Shown in pieces: positions 52,133 through 62,500 of a stretch of DNA of 64,000 nucleotides. Both the position numbers and the translations under genes were made by a program. Within the stretch, counting starts at the first letter, position 1, and each line of letters starts with the position of its first letter. The DNA comes from Acidobacteriota bacterium (GTDB lineage Bacteria; Acidobacteriota; Vicinamibacteria; Vicinamibacterales; CAVVIG01), in assembly GCA_003222395.1 (NCBI GenBank), contig QHWB01000055.1, positions 1 through 64,000 of the forward strand, written 5' to 3'. Below the pieces are notes generated by a model that ran no database searches, was not told the DNA's origin, and saw only the letters and a program-made list of their open reading frames with translations.

Positions 52133-53107
52133 ATGGCCCGCGGATTTCACGTAACCTCGGTTGTCGCCGCCGTTTTCGCAGCCGCTGCGGCGCTCGTCGC
52201 GCAGCGGCAGCCGCCCACGTTCGAATCGACGACGCGTACGGTCGCGGTGTATGCGACGGTGACCAACACGCTGGGCCGGCTCGTGGGGGATCTGACGCGC
52301 GACGACTTCGAGATCGACGACAACGGCATCAAACAAACCCTGACCGTGTTTTCCAATGACATCCAGCCAATTACCGTTGTGCTGCTGCTGGATCGAAGCG
52401 GCAGCATGAAGCCGAACCTCGAACTTGAGGTGCGGGCGGCCGAAACGTTCGTTCACGGCATGCTGCCGTTTGACCGCGCGCGCATCGGTACGTTCGGCAA
52501 GAGCATTCAGATCGACCCTGACGATTTCACGTCGGACCGCGACGCGCTGTTCAAGATCCTGCGTGGGGACTTGCAGAAGGAAGGGCCGACGCCGCTGTGG
52601 AATGCGATCGATCGCGCGATCGACAAACTCCTGCTCGAGCAAGGGCGGCGTGTCGTCCTGGCATTCAGTGACGGCGTCGACGAACCGATGGATTTCAGTG
52701 GTCACGCCAAATCGCTGAAAGACGAGATGAAGCGCGCGGAAGATAGCGACATCATGGTGTATGCCATTGGCATGGAGGGATTAGCGCCGATGCAGGCACA
52801 GCACGCCGTTTCGGGTTTCGGTGGCCGCGGCTTCGCCACTCGACGGCGAGACGACTCCATGATGCAGAAGCCAGACGAGGGCATGGCGAAGATCGCCGAG
52901 GCGACCGGAGGCGGCTACCTCGAATTGATGTCAGCCGGCTCCTCGCTCGGCGCGTTCGATCGCGTCGCCGACGAACTGCATCATCAGTACGCGCTCGGCT
53001 TCGCGCCGCAGAAGCTGGATGGGAAACTGCACGACCTAACGGTGAAAGTGACGAAGCCGGGTTTCACCGTCCGCGCGCGGAAGCGATACCTGGCGCCAAA
53101 AAGCTGA
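52133..53107 (+). CDS. VWA domain-containing protein (VWFA-related Acidobacterial domain type)
   Basis: RTVAVYATVTNTLGRLVGDLTRDDFEIDDNGIKQTLTVFSNDIQPITVVLLLDRSGSM. Confidence 0.92.
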   Translation: MARGFHVTSVVAAVFAAAAALVAQRQPPTFESTTRTVAVYATVTNTLGRLVGDLTRDDFEIDDNGIKQTLTVFSNDIQPITVVLLLDRSGSMKPNLELEVRAAETFVHGMLPFDRARIGTFGKSIQIDPDDFTSDRDALFKILRGDLQKEGPTPLWNAIDRAIDKLLLEQGRRVVLAFSDGVDEPMDFSGHAKSLKDEMKRAEDSDIMVYAIGMEGLAPMQAQHAVSGFGGRGFATRRRDDSMMQKPDEGMAKIAEATGGGYLELMSAGSSLGAFDRVADELHHQYALGFAPQKLDGKLHDLTVKVTKPGFTVRARKRYLAPKS

Positions 53108-53519
53108 CGAGGCGGGAAGCGATAGACGGCCGGCGACACTGTTCATTCGGGCGATGTTCACGATGGCCGGAACGTTCACGATCACTCGGAATCCGCGTTC
53201 ATCATTCGCCGGAATCGATCCGTTCCTCGCCCTACGTGCGATTCGCCGCGGCAATCTCCGCGATCAATGTGACGCGCTGTCGACGACGCAGGAGAAATTC
53301 GCGCTCAGCGCCTTCGAGTGAACCTTCACGGAGTTTGTCTTGCCGAAGGCGAAATGAACTGTTACCCATGTATCGGGAATAGACCGTGCCGCTAGGTGTG
53401 CCACTTTCGACTGCGGATCGGTGTCGTTCCGTGTCGGTCCGCGGCCTCACCTGACGGACGATCGCGCAATTTCCGGAAGGAAATCGCAAAACAGCCAACG
53501 ACCTCGATCTAAGACTTGC

Positions 53520-53566
53520 GCCTGTCACGCCGGAGGCTGCGGGTTCGAGTCCCGTCGACTCCGCCA
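53520..53566 (+). tRNA. 3' fragment of tRNA-Asp (GTC), putative att-site remnant
   Basis: GCCTGTCACGCCGGAGGCTGCGGGTTCGAGTCCCGTCGACTCCGCCA: anticodon loop, T arm, acceptor 3' strand and CCA present; 5' half absent. Confidence 0.75.
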
Positions 53567-53572
53567 ACTAAA

Positions 53573-53926
53573 TCACACTACGTGTTGGAGATAGCGGATT
53601 CGGTCTTCGCCGTCTCCAACATGATGTCTCCAAAACTCCGGGGTATTCCAGAGGCGGTCGAGCAACCGGATCGCACTGTCGAGAGCAGCGGGACTGAGGT
53701 GCATGTACCGCTGCGTCGTCGTGAGATCCTGATGGCCCGCGAGCTCCTGAATCGCGCGGGCCGGCGCGCCCCGCATCGCGAGATGAGAACAGAAGGTGTG
53801 CCGCAGTCGGTGCACGCCGTTCTGTGCAATCTGCGCGCGTCGCGCCGCGCGTTCCACACGGTGCTTGACGATGTCCGCCGACATCGGCGAGCCATCCGCC
53901 TGACACAACACGCCCTGCGATCGCAA
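53573..53926 (-). pseudogene. tyrosine recombinase (phage-type integrase) C-terminal fragment
   Basis: VHRLRHTFCSHLAMRGAPARAIQELAGHQDLTTTQRYMHLSP catalytic motifs; N-terminal core-binding domain missing. Confidence 0.85.
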
Positions 53927-54040
53927 GTGCCGGTGGTCTCGAAATGTCGTGGCCAGTCGAATCGTGAGCGCGAATTATCCCACGAGTCGATCGACTGCGG
54001 TGATCAGCCGATTCTTCGTTTCGTGAGATAGACTCGCGTC

Positions 54041-54513
54041 GTGATCGACATGTCGGCTCTCCAGATGTGGTTCGCAGTCTTGATCGGCTGGTTGGATCGT
54101 CAGGAGCTTGAGGCACTCGCGTACCTGATTGAAGAGAATCGCGTCCTGCGAGCGCAGCTGGGTGGGCGACGCCTGCGTCTGACAGATGACGACCGACGAC
54201 GCTTCGCCGTCCGGGCGGTTGGGACGGCAGGCCTTTACGCCAAGTTGCGACGATCGTGACGCCGGATACCCTGCTGCGGTGGCACCGACAACTCGTCGCT
54301 TGTAAATGGACCCACGCGCGACGATCCCAACCTCGGGGTGTGCTGGCCGAGATCCGGCATTTGGTCGTGCGGATGGCCGAGGACAACCCGACCTGGGGCT
54401 ACACGCGGATTCAAGGTGCGCTGAAGAACGTGGGGCATCGCGTTGGCCGCTCGACGATTGCGCGCATCCTGACCATCTTGAACGCAATCATCAAAGGCTC
54501 GGAAACGCACTGA
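54041..54513 (+). pseudogene. rve/integrase-core transposase N-terminal fragments
   Basis: [46 protein letters not shown], then in another frame [19 protein letters not shown]...[41 protein letters not shown]; catalytic domain absent. Confidence 0.75.
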
Positions 54514-54654
54514 TCGATCGCGTCGCGGCCGACACGGTTGGAGCAATTCGCCGCCGACCGCGCCGGGGCGGATTGCTGAATTACCACGAGCACGCGGCAT
54601 GACCGTCGGTTCGGCCGATGAGCGGGACATTACGGTCATGGATTTCGCGTAAAG

Positions 54655-55089
54655 GTGTCGAAGGAAGAACCGATCCAGTTCAGTCATGCGCAGCACGTCG
54701 GCGGCGACGGCATCGATTGCCGCTACTGTCACACGTCGGTCGAGGACTGCTAGTATGCAGGCATCCCGCCTACAGGCCTGCATGAATTGTCATTCGCAGC
54801 AGTGGACGAACAGTCCGTTCCTCGAACCGGTGCGCGCGAGCTTCCGAACCGGTGAGTCGATTCACTGGACACGCGTATACGACCTGCCCGACTTCGTGTA
54901 CTTCAACCACAGCATTCACATAAAGAACGGGGATGCACGACTTGTCACGGCCGAGTGGATCAGATGCCGCTGATCGTTCAGGTTCCACCGCTCACGATGG
55001 GCTGGTGTCTCGATTGCCATCGCAATCCAGAGCAGTACGTCCAGCCGCGCGAAACTGTTTTCAGGCCCGATAACCAACCCTCCTGTTGA
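54655..55089 (+). pseudogene. multiheme cytochrome c (ActA / cytochrome c3-family-like) remnant
   Basis: EEPIQFSHAQHVGGDGIDCRYCHTSVED C* ; CMNCHSQQWTNSPFLEPVRASFRTGESIHWTRVYDLPDFVYFNHSIH ; GCTTCHGRVDQMPLIVQVPPLTMGWCLDCHRNPEQYV, spread over several frames with a stop. Confidence 0.8.
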
Positions 55090-55307
55090 TTAGTTCTCCC
55101 TCGGACGGCGGCTGATCGCGGGATACCAAATCCAATCCAACGGCTCACGAGTTGCTTGACCTGTCATCGGTGACGAGCGGAGAAGGTCATGCAATACGTG
55201 CTCCCGATTCTGCTCGGTGCTGCGCTCATGGGATCGAAGTCAAGCTGAGGGCATGGATGGACGAGCCGGTGGGTCTGCGCGGGCGTTTCCTCCACCGGAG
55301 CAGGGCG

Positions 55308-55865
55308 ATGCTCGCTCGATACATGCCGACGGCAGACAACGTGCGAGGGCCGTTCTACAGGGCGAACGCACCATTTCGCGATCGACTGTGTCCTGCCGAG
55401 GAGCCGGGCACACCGCTCATCGTGCACGGCGTCGTCAGCGGACTTCCGAGTTGCCGTCCGTTGCAGGGTGCGATCCTCGACGTCTGGCAGACGAACGCCC
55501 GCGGGTTCTACTCAAACATGTTGGGATTCGGCAACCCGGCCAGCCCGAAGACATTTCACTTGAGAGGCCGCGTTCGAGTTGGAGCCGACGGCGAGTACCG
55601 CTGGTTTTCGATCGTGCCTGGTCATTACCCGCTGTGGCCCTTCACGCGCGCACGACACATTCATGTCGTCGTAACGCACGACGACTATCCGGCGCTTGTG
55701 ACCCAGATGTTCTTCGAGGGCGACGAATACTTGCGATGGGATCCCTGGGCGAAAGCATCACTGGTCGTCCCACTCGTTGCCGAAAATCGGTTGTCCGACG
55801 GCCGTACCCTGCACGCCGCGCGCTTTGACATCGTGCTGCCCGAACGGGCGGAGAGTCCTCAATGA
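55308..55865 (+). CDS. intradiol ring-cleavage dioxygenase family protein
   Basis: MLARYMPTADNVRGPFYRANAPFR...PLQGAILDVWQTNARGFYSN...PGHYPLWPFTRARHIHVVV; ORF opens at 55152, start uncertain. Confidence 0.75.
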   Translation: MLARYMPTADNVRGPFYRANAPFRDRLCPAEEPGTPLIVHGVVSGLPSCRPLQGAILDVWQTNARGFYSNMLGFGNPASPKTFHLRGRVRVGADGEYRWFSIVPGHYPLWPFTRARHIHVVVTHDDYPALVTQMFFEGDEYLRWDPWAKASLVVPLVAENRLSDGRTLHAARFDIVLPERAESPQ

Positions 55866-56641
55866 TGTCATCGTCGGGAGCTGTTATGGACACGAACACT
55901 TCAAGTCTGACGCCGATTTTGGGGAACAGCGTGAGCGGCGTGCTGGGAGAAGCAGCGGCATTCTTCTTCACGTGGGACGGTTTCATCCGGCCGGCGATCA
56001 TGGCCGGCGACGTCAAAGACCCGAAACGGTCGATTCCGTTTGCAATCGTCGTTGGCCTCGGTAGCGCGGCGATCGTCTTCGTCGGCACGGCGGCGGTGAC
56101 GCTTGGCGTCCTCGGTGCGCCATCCGCGGGCGCAGACGACTTGCCGTTACTCGCCGCTGCGGCCAAGGCGATCGGACGCTGGGGCACGTGGTGCGTGTTG
56201 ATCGCCGCGTGGACGGCGGCGCTTGGCGAATTGACCGGCGACCTCCTCAGCGCTTCACGGGTTGGACTCGCGATGGGAGAAGCCCACGAGCTGCCCGGCA
56301 GGCTCGGAGCCATCCATCCCAAGTTCCGCACGCCGCATTAAACGATTCTCCTGATCGGCGTCACGTGTGCCGTGGTCTCGCTGTTTCTGGATTTGCGCAA
56401 GGTGATTCCGCTCACAAACGTGTTCACGCTGGTTTGGTACTCCGTCACAAATGGCGCCGCCTTGCGCTTGCGGGCAGGACAACGCCTTGCATCGCCGATC
56501 GTGTCGTGGTGCGGGTTGGCAGCGTGCGGGCTGATGTTCGCGTGGCAGCCATTGTGGGCCGTGGCGACAGGGGCCGGCGCTCTGCTGTCGCTCGCCGCCG
56601 GTCGAGCGTTGTGGATACGGCGGCAGCCCAGTCCGGCATAG
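55862..56641 (+). pseudogene. APC family amino acid permease, N-terminally truncated with in-frame stop
   Basis: AAAFFFTWDGFIRPAIMAGDVKDPKRSIPFAIVVGLG...HPKFRTPH* then same frame TILLIGVTCAVVSLFLDLRKVIPLTNVFTLVWYSVTNGAALRLR. Confidence 0.75.
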
Positions 56642-56653
56642 CCGCTTCCCCAC

Positions 56654-56827
56654 ATGACGATCAATCGCACGCTGTCGCGGACGGAGCGGCTCCTGCAGCT
56701 GACCGCCTATTTCCTACGTCTCGGAACACTTGGATTCGGCGGCCCTGCGGCGCTGGTCGCACTCATGAAGCGCGAGCTCGTCGAGCGGAGCCAATGGCTC
56801 ACGCGGGACGAGTTGTCGCAACCGTAG
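56654..56827 (+). pseudogene. chromate transporter (ChrA) N-terminal fragment
   Basis: LTAYFLRLGTLGFGGPAALVALMKRELVERSQWLTRDEL then stop. Confidence 0.7.
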
Positions 56828-57110
56828 ATGCCGCGGCGGGTCCCGGCCGGTGCTCTTTCGCTCGCCCGTCCGGTCCTGAAGGTGTTGTTGGGCGAGACGC
56901 ACGCCACGAGACGTGTCTTGGAGCGAACGACGCCAATCGGCACTCGCCCAGTGAATAGAGGCGCACGACCCATCAATCGACAATGGATCTGGGCGAGACG
57001 ACACGTCAGAGGCGTCGACGACGACGTCGTCACCGCGCGCATCCGAGAACATCACCGGCGAGATGAATGTCCGGTCACCGAGGTGGTTCGCGAAGACAGC
57101 GTGCTGACGC

Positions 57111-59489
57111 TCAGCGGACTGTTCTCACTTCGATCAGCGCGCCGGCGGTGGTGTCGCGCTGCGCCTGAAATGTGACCGTCAGCCGATCCTTCCCGCGCGT
57201 GATCGCGTCGGGAACGCGGTACTCCTTGTCGAGCTCTTCGGTCGGGTGGTACTCGAGCGATTCGGTCGCGATTTTCTGATCGTCGACCAGCACATCGAAG
57301 ACGCGTCGCCGGCCTTCACTGCCGCGATACGTCGCCGCGAGCGTCACGGGCGCATCGCCGGCGATTTTCAGCTCGTAACTGAACCAGCCACCGCGCGCCT
57401 CGCGCGTTTTTCGTCCTTCGAAGAAACCTTCCGTCGCGTTTTCGCCCCTCAGCGCGTGCGCCTGCTCGCCGGCGCTGTCGTCGACCACGACGCGATCGAT
57501 GGTGCGGCGCTCGACGTCCTTGCGCCGCGCATCGACTGCCGCGACTGCCGCAGCACGGACCTTCCATTCCTCCGGCGAGTAGACGTTCCAGTACACGGTA
57601 TAGCGCTGATCGAGAATGCGGTAGAAGGGCACGAGCGTGACGTCGTGCGGCTGCGCGAGGCCGACGGTCCTGAACTGCAGCGCGCGCGTCGAGTCGGCCG
57701 TGATCTTCTTCGTGACGGCGGCCACGTTGCCGATGAATGCCGGAATCGCCGGCGTCTTCACGCGCCCGACGGGCGGCGCGCTTGGACCGTAGCGGCGGAT
57801 CGCGTCGAGCCCGTCGCGTCCGAGATCGCCGGCGAGCACGACCGGCCCGTACATGACCGCGATCATCTTCGGGTTGTCGGCCATCGCCTCGGTCCGTAGC
57901 GTCATCGGCAGCCGCACGTCGACGCGATCGCCGCTCTTCCACTCGCGGTCGATCGTCACGTACGAGCCGCGCGGCGCGCTGACCGGCTGCGGCCGACCGT
58001 TGACGGTCAGCGTCATGCCGGACACCGCCCATGACGGATACCGGACGCTGACGGCGAGCCGCGTCGGCCGCGAGGCGGTGACGGTCAGATGCGTCGCGTC
58101 TTCTTCCGGAAAGCGTGTTTCCTGCCGCACGACGAGGTCCTGTTCGGTCCATGTCAATTCCGAGGGGATGAACAGATTCACGAGCAGCGAGCGATCGCCG
58201 TGGAAATAGATCGTGTCGCCGTACTTCGTGTGGTTCTCCATCCCCGTACCGACGCAGCACCAAAACGAGTCGTTCGCCGTCGAGTACGACTTCCAGGCGC
58301 CCGGCCTGAGAGGGCAGTAGTAGATCACCATCCCGGTCTCGGGATCCTGCGAAGGCAGGATGTGGTTGAAGAGCCCGCGCTCGTAGTAATCCATCGCCTC
58401 GGCCGACGGCGACCACTCGAAGATGTGGCGCGTCAGCTTCAGCATGTTGTACGTGTTGCACGTCTCCGCACTCGACGCGCCGAGATGCTTCGAGAACTCC
58501 TCCTCGGGGAAGAACGCCTCGCCGTCGCTGTTGCCGCCGGTGACGAACGATCGGTGGTGGACGACGCGATCCCAGAAGAAGGTCGCGATGTCGCGATAGC
58601 GCGCCTCGCCGGTGAGCTCGTACTCGCGCGCGGCGCCGATGATCTTCGGGAACTGCGTGTTCGCGTGGAGGCCGTTCAGCGGGTCCTCGTGTCGCAGCAG
58701 TGGATCGAAGATCGCCTTGTGCTCGAACTTCCTCGCGATCCGGAGATACTCCGGGTTGCCCGTCGCGGCGTAGATGTTCGCGAGCACGTCGTTCATGCCG
58801 CCGAATTCGGTCCCGAGCGCCGCCTGCATCTGATCGTCGGTCAGCCGATCGACGCGGAACTTCACGCAGTCGGCCATCTTCGTCACGACGTCGAGCGCCT
58901 GGCGGTTGTCGCACAGCTGATGCACGTCGAGGAGGCCCGCCATGATCTTGTGGATCGTGTAGTACGGCGCCCACACCTTCTGCCGCGCTTCCACGCGATC
59001 GAAGAACTCCTCCGGGAACGCCGACAGGTACCCGGCGTGAAACCGCTTCGCGAGCGCATCCTGGATCGTCGCGAGCTCGTCGACCATGTGATCGGCGCGC
59101 GACTTGAACCGTGCATCGCCGGTGGCCGCCCACATCAACGCGAGTGCCGACAAGTAGTGGCCGACCGTGTGGCCGCGAAGCTCGACGTCCGGCGCTTCCC
59201 ACCCGCCAAGCGGCGCCGCGGACGAGGGGAGTCCGGCGTTGACGCGGAAGTTGTGGAGCAGCCGATCGGCGTCGAGCGACAGCAGGTACTCGGCGTCGAG
59301 CCGCTGCGCCTGCTTGAATGGACCGTCGAGCAGCCGCACGTGCTGCAGCGGAAACGGCTGCGCCTGGAGCGCCACCGTGTCGGGAACGCGCGGCGCGGCC
59401 GGCGTCGATGCGGCAGACGTGAGTCCGAGCAACCAAATCACGAACGCACATGTTCGCAGCAACATCACGGCGTGACTCCGGAAAGTCAT
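57111..59489 (-). CDS. glycoside hydrolase family 127 (beta-L-arabinofuranosidase-like, DUF1680)
   Basis: Signal peptide; VRLLDGPFKQAQRLDAEYLLSLDADRLLHNFRVNAGLP; GGWEAPDVELRGHTVGHYLSALALMWAATGD; SSAETCNTYNMLKLTRHIFEWSP. Confidence 0.9.
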   Translation of the reverse strand: MTFRSHAVMLLRTCAFVIWLLGLTSAASTPAAPRVPDTVALQAQPFPLQHVRLLDGPFKQAQRLDAEYLLSLDADRLLHNFRVNAGLPSSAAPLGGWEAPDVELRGHTVGHYLSALALMWAATGDARFKSRADHMVDELATIQDALAKRFHAGYLSAFPEEFFDRVEARQKVWAPYYTIHKIMAGLLDVHQLCDNRQALDVVTKMADCVKFRVDRLTDDQMQAALGTEFGGMNDVLANIYAATGNPEYLRIARKFEHKAIFDPLLRHEDPLNGLHANTQFPKIIGAAREYELTGEARYRDIATFFWDRVVHHRSFVTGGNSDGEAFFPEEEFSKHLGASSAETCNTYNMLKLTRHIFEWSPSAEAMDYYERGLFNHILPSQDPETGMVIYYCPLRPGAWKSYSTANDSFWCCVGTGMENHTKYGDTIYFHGDRSLLVNLFIPSELTWTEQDLVVRQETRFPEEDATHLTVTASRPTRLAVSVRYPSWAVSGMTLTVNGRPQPVSAPRGSYVTIDREWKSGDRVDVRLPMTLRTEAMADNPKMIAVMYGPVVLAGDLGRDGLDAIRRYGPSAPPVGRVKTPAIPAFIGNVAAVTKKITADSTRALQFRTVGLAQPHDVTLVPFYRILDQRYTVYWNVYSPEEWKVRAAAVAAVDARRKDVERRTIDRVVVDDSAGEQAHALRGENATEGFFEGRKTREARGGWFSYELKIAGDAPVTLAATYRGSEGRRRVFDVLVDDQKIATESLEYHPTEELDKEYRVPDAITRGKDRLTVTFQAQRDTTAGALIEVRTVR

Positions 59490-59537
59490 ACTATACGACC
59501 CAATCTGCCGCGTACGGCCCGCGGCCATCGTTCCCGC

Positions 59538-62500
59538 TCAGAAGCGGATCTCCGCTCGTATTTGCGCCGATCTCGACGCATTCGCCGGAGCGCTGACCTG
59601 ACCGAATGTCTGGCTCGTGATGTTCAGATCGGTCAGGAACGGCAGTCCGGGCGTCGTGTTGTTCAACGCGTTCGTGCTCCAGATCGCGTTGTTCGTCAGG
59701 TTGAGCACACCGATCCACAATGTCAGGCGCATCCGCTGTGGCAGCGCGAACTGTTTCTCGACCGACGCGTCGACGTTGAACAGACCGCGGCCGTACAGGA
59801 AGACGTATTGCCCGAACACACCGGGATCGGTCGGGACCCGCAGGAATTGTGCGTTGGCGCGTCCGTCCGGGCCGACGAGTGTGGGATCGACGTAGAAGCG
59901 GTTCTGCCCGGGACCCGGCGCGATCCGAATCATCTCCTGCAGCTGATCGATCGTCACACCGGTCGGCAGGATCACGCCTGAGTCGCCGCCGTTCACTGTC
60001 GCGCGGCCGCTCGACAGCCGGAACGGGCTGCCGGACTGCAGCGTCAGGACGCCGCTGAGCGTCCAGCCGCCGGCAAGCGCCCGGACCGCAGCATTGCGAT
60101 GACCGCGCGAGTGACCGGGGCCGAAGGGCAGCTCGCAGGTCCAGAAGGTTTGCAGCACGTTCCGAACATCGAACGGCGATGGTCCCCGGTCGAGACTCGT
60201 GTCGCGCAGGGTGTGGAAGTTCACCATCTGCGTCGCGTTGTCGGCCCAGATGTCGGTTTGCGCCTTGCTCAGCGTGTAGTTCGCCGTCAGGCTGAAGCCC
60301 TCGCGAAAGCGGCGCCGGAGCTGTACCTGGAGGCCGTGATACGTCGAGCGGCCGATATCGTCGACGAGATTCAGGTTCGCGCCGGCGACGTACGGATTCA
60401 CCTCGAAGAAATTTATCGGGTAGCGGCCTGGCGCGTCATACCCGAGCCGCGCGCATGGAGCGAAGGCGCTGCCGAGCATCCGGCACAAATAGGTGGAGTT
60501 GTTCGCCAGCGTGTTCGCCAGCGCGCCGGCCGTCCCTTGCTGCAGATTCGTCACGAACGCGCCGTTGGCGAATCCCGATCCGGCGGCGAGCGCCGGCTGG
60601 CTTCCACGCGGGCCGAACGCAGCTTCGAAGATCGGCAGCGGCGCCTGCCCCGGCGATCCGTTGTTCGCGAACCCGGCGCGTCCGTTTGCCGTGTTGATCG
60701 CGAGGTTGTTCTGCGCTCTCTTGAACTCGTCGAGAAACCCGTTCTCGAAGATGTTCACTTCGTTCACGTTGTACGTCCGCCACTCGTGGCTTCCGCGGTT
60801 GCCCAGGTATCGGACTTCGACGACCGTGGTCGGCGCGATCTCGCGCTGCACGCCGATGTTCCACGACTGTACGTACGGCAGCTGCAGATCCGGTTTCATC
60901 GTCGAGATCGTGCTCCCGGAGAACGTGAAGTCCGCGAGATTGAAGGCGGACTTGTAGGCGTCGGGGAATGCGACCAGCGGCGGCAGCGCGCTCTGCAGCG
61001 TCAGTCCACCTGGCGCGAACCCGGGCGCACCGGGCTGCAGATCGAGACTCTGCTGCTGTCCCGGGTTGTTGCCGGGGTTCGACATGAAGAAGTTCGTCCC
61101 CTCGTCGTAGTACGTGAGCGCGTAGCCGCCGCGGACGACGGTCTTGCCGTCTTTTCCGATCATGCGACCGAGGAGCCCGGTGTCCGCGCTCGGTGTCCAC
61201 GTGAAGCCGACGTTCGGTCCGGCATTGACGAGATCCGCTTTCGACGCGATCTTGCCGGGCGTCATGATCGGATTCTGAACGCCATCGAGTCTGCCCGGCT
61301 GGAAGAGCGCCGTTGACGGTCCGAGGAAGCTGGCGTAGTCGGGAAACACCGCGATGCCGAGGTGGTTGTACGGCGCTGTCGCGAATTCCCAGCGCAGCCC
61401 GTAGTTCAAGGTGAACCTCGGTGTCGCGCGCCACGTGTCCTGCGCGTACAGGCCGCCCATTTTCGACGACGTCCAGTTCTCACGGTCGACGACGTCGTAC
61501 TGCAGCGTGCTCGGGTTGACCACACGCGCCGTGCGGATCCGCGTGAGCCGGCCGGTCAACAGCGCGTACAGCGAATACGCGCTCGCCTGATCGGTGCCCT
61601 GCACGCCGGGCATCGTCGTCGCGTTGAAGATTGACTGCACCGGATCGCCGGCCGGCGATCCGATCGAGTACCCGTTGATTCCCTGAATGCCGCCCGGACC
61701 GTCGAAGCTCGTATCGTGCCAGTCGGTCAGACGGAATGTCCCGCCGACCTTCATCGAATGATCGCCGCGCAGCAGCGTCAGCGTGTCGTAAATCGTGGTG
61801 ATGTAGTGCCGCCCGGTAATCGGCGCGGCGTCCTGCACCATCTGCGACAGGCCGAACGGGAGACCCGGCGTGGCGCCGTTCGGGGCGAACCGCAGCGGCT
61901 GTCCGTTCAGCGTGCCGTTCGCCTGGTAGAACTCGATGCCGCGGCCCGGCGTCGTATCGCCGCTGTGCTGCACGCCGTATCGAAACTCGTTGAAGTTTCG
62001 CTCGCCGACCGTCCAGTTCACACCCGACGACGCAATCCACCACGACTGATGGAAACGGTACTGCACCGGTATGTCGGCCAGCGGCCACTGCCGTCGTCCC
62101 TGATTGTCCTGACCGGCAAGGTTCCATGTGCCCATCGCGGCGACCGACGGCGTGATCTGGAGATCGAAACGTGCGGTCGGGTACCAGAACAACTGCTTCG
62201 TCGCTTCGCGCCACCTGAAGCTCTGCGTCCGCAGATCGCTGGTATCGACCAACGTGCCGGCGGGAAACGCCTGCGCCTGCTTGGCGAGCATCGCCGCGAT
62301 GCTCGGGTCGAACGCGGATCGAAAGCCGTTCTCCGCGGCGATCTGCAGCAGGTTCGCCGTCCGCTGTTCGCCGGTCGTCGTCTGGTAGCGGAAGATCCCT
62401 TGCTGCGCTTCGCTCGTCAGCACCGTGTTCGAGTAGTCGGTCGTGCCCGGAATGAGCTGTGCCTCGTAATTGAGGAAGAAGAACGCCTTCTGTTTCAGCG

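Noticed and set aside
53232-53567. Minus-strand ORF beginning MAESTGLEPAASGVTGASLRS
   Set aside because: This start is the reverse-strand translation of the tRNA T-arm/acceptor sequence, a well-known spurious ORF type; the rest has no protein-like motifs.
57316-59451. 711-aa minus-strand ORF and 630-aa plus-strand ORF 58089..59981
   Set aside because: Overlap the GH127 gene in other frames; Arg-rich composition without domains, typical GC-frame artefacts.
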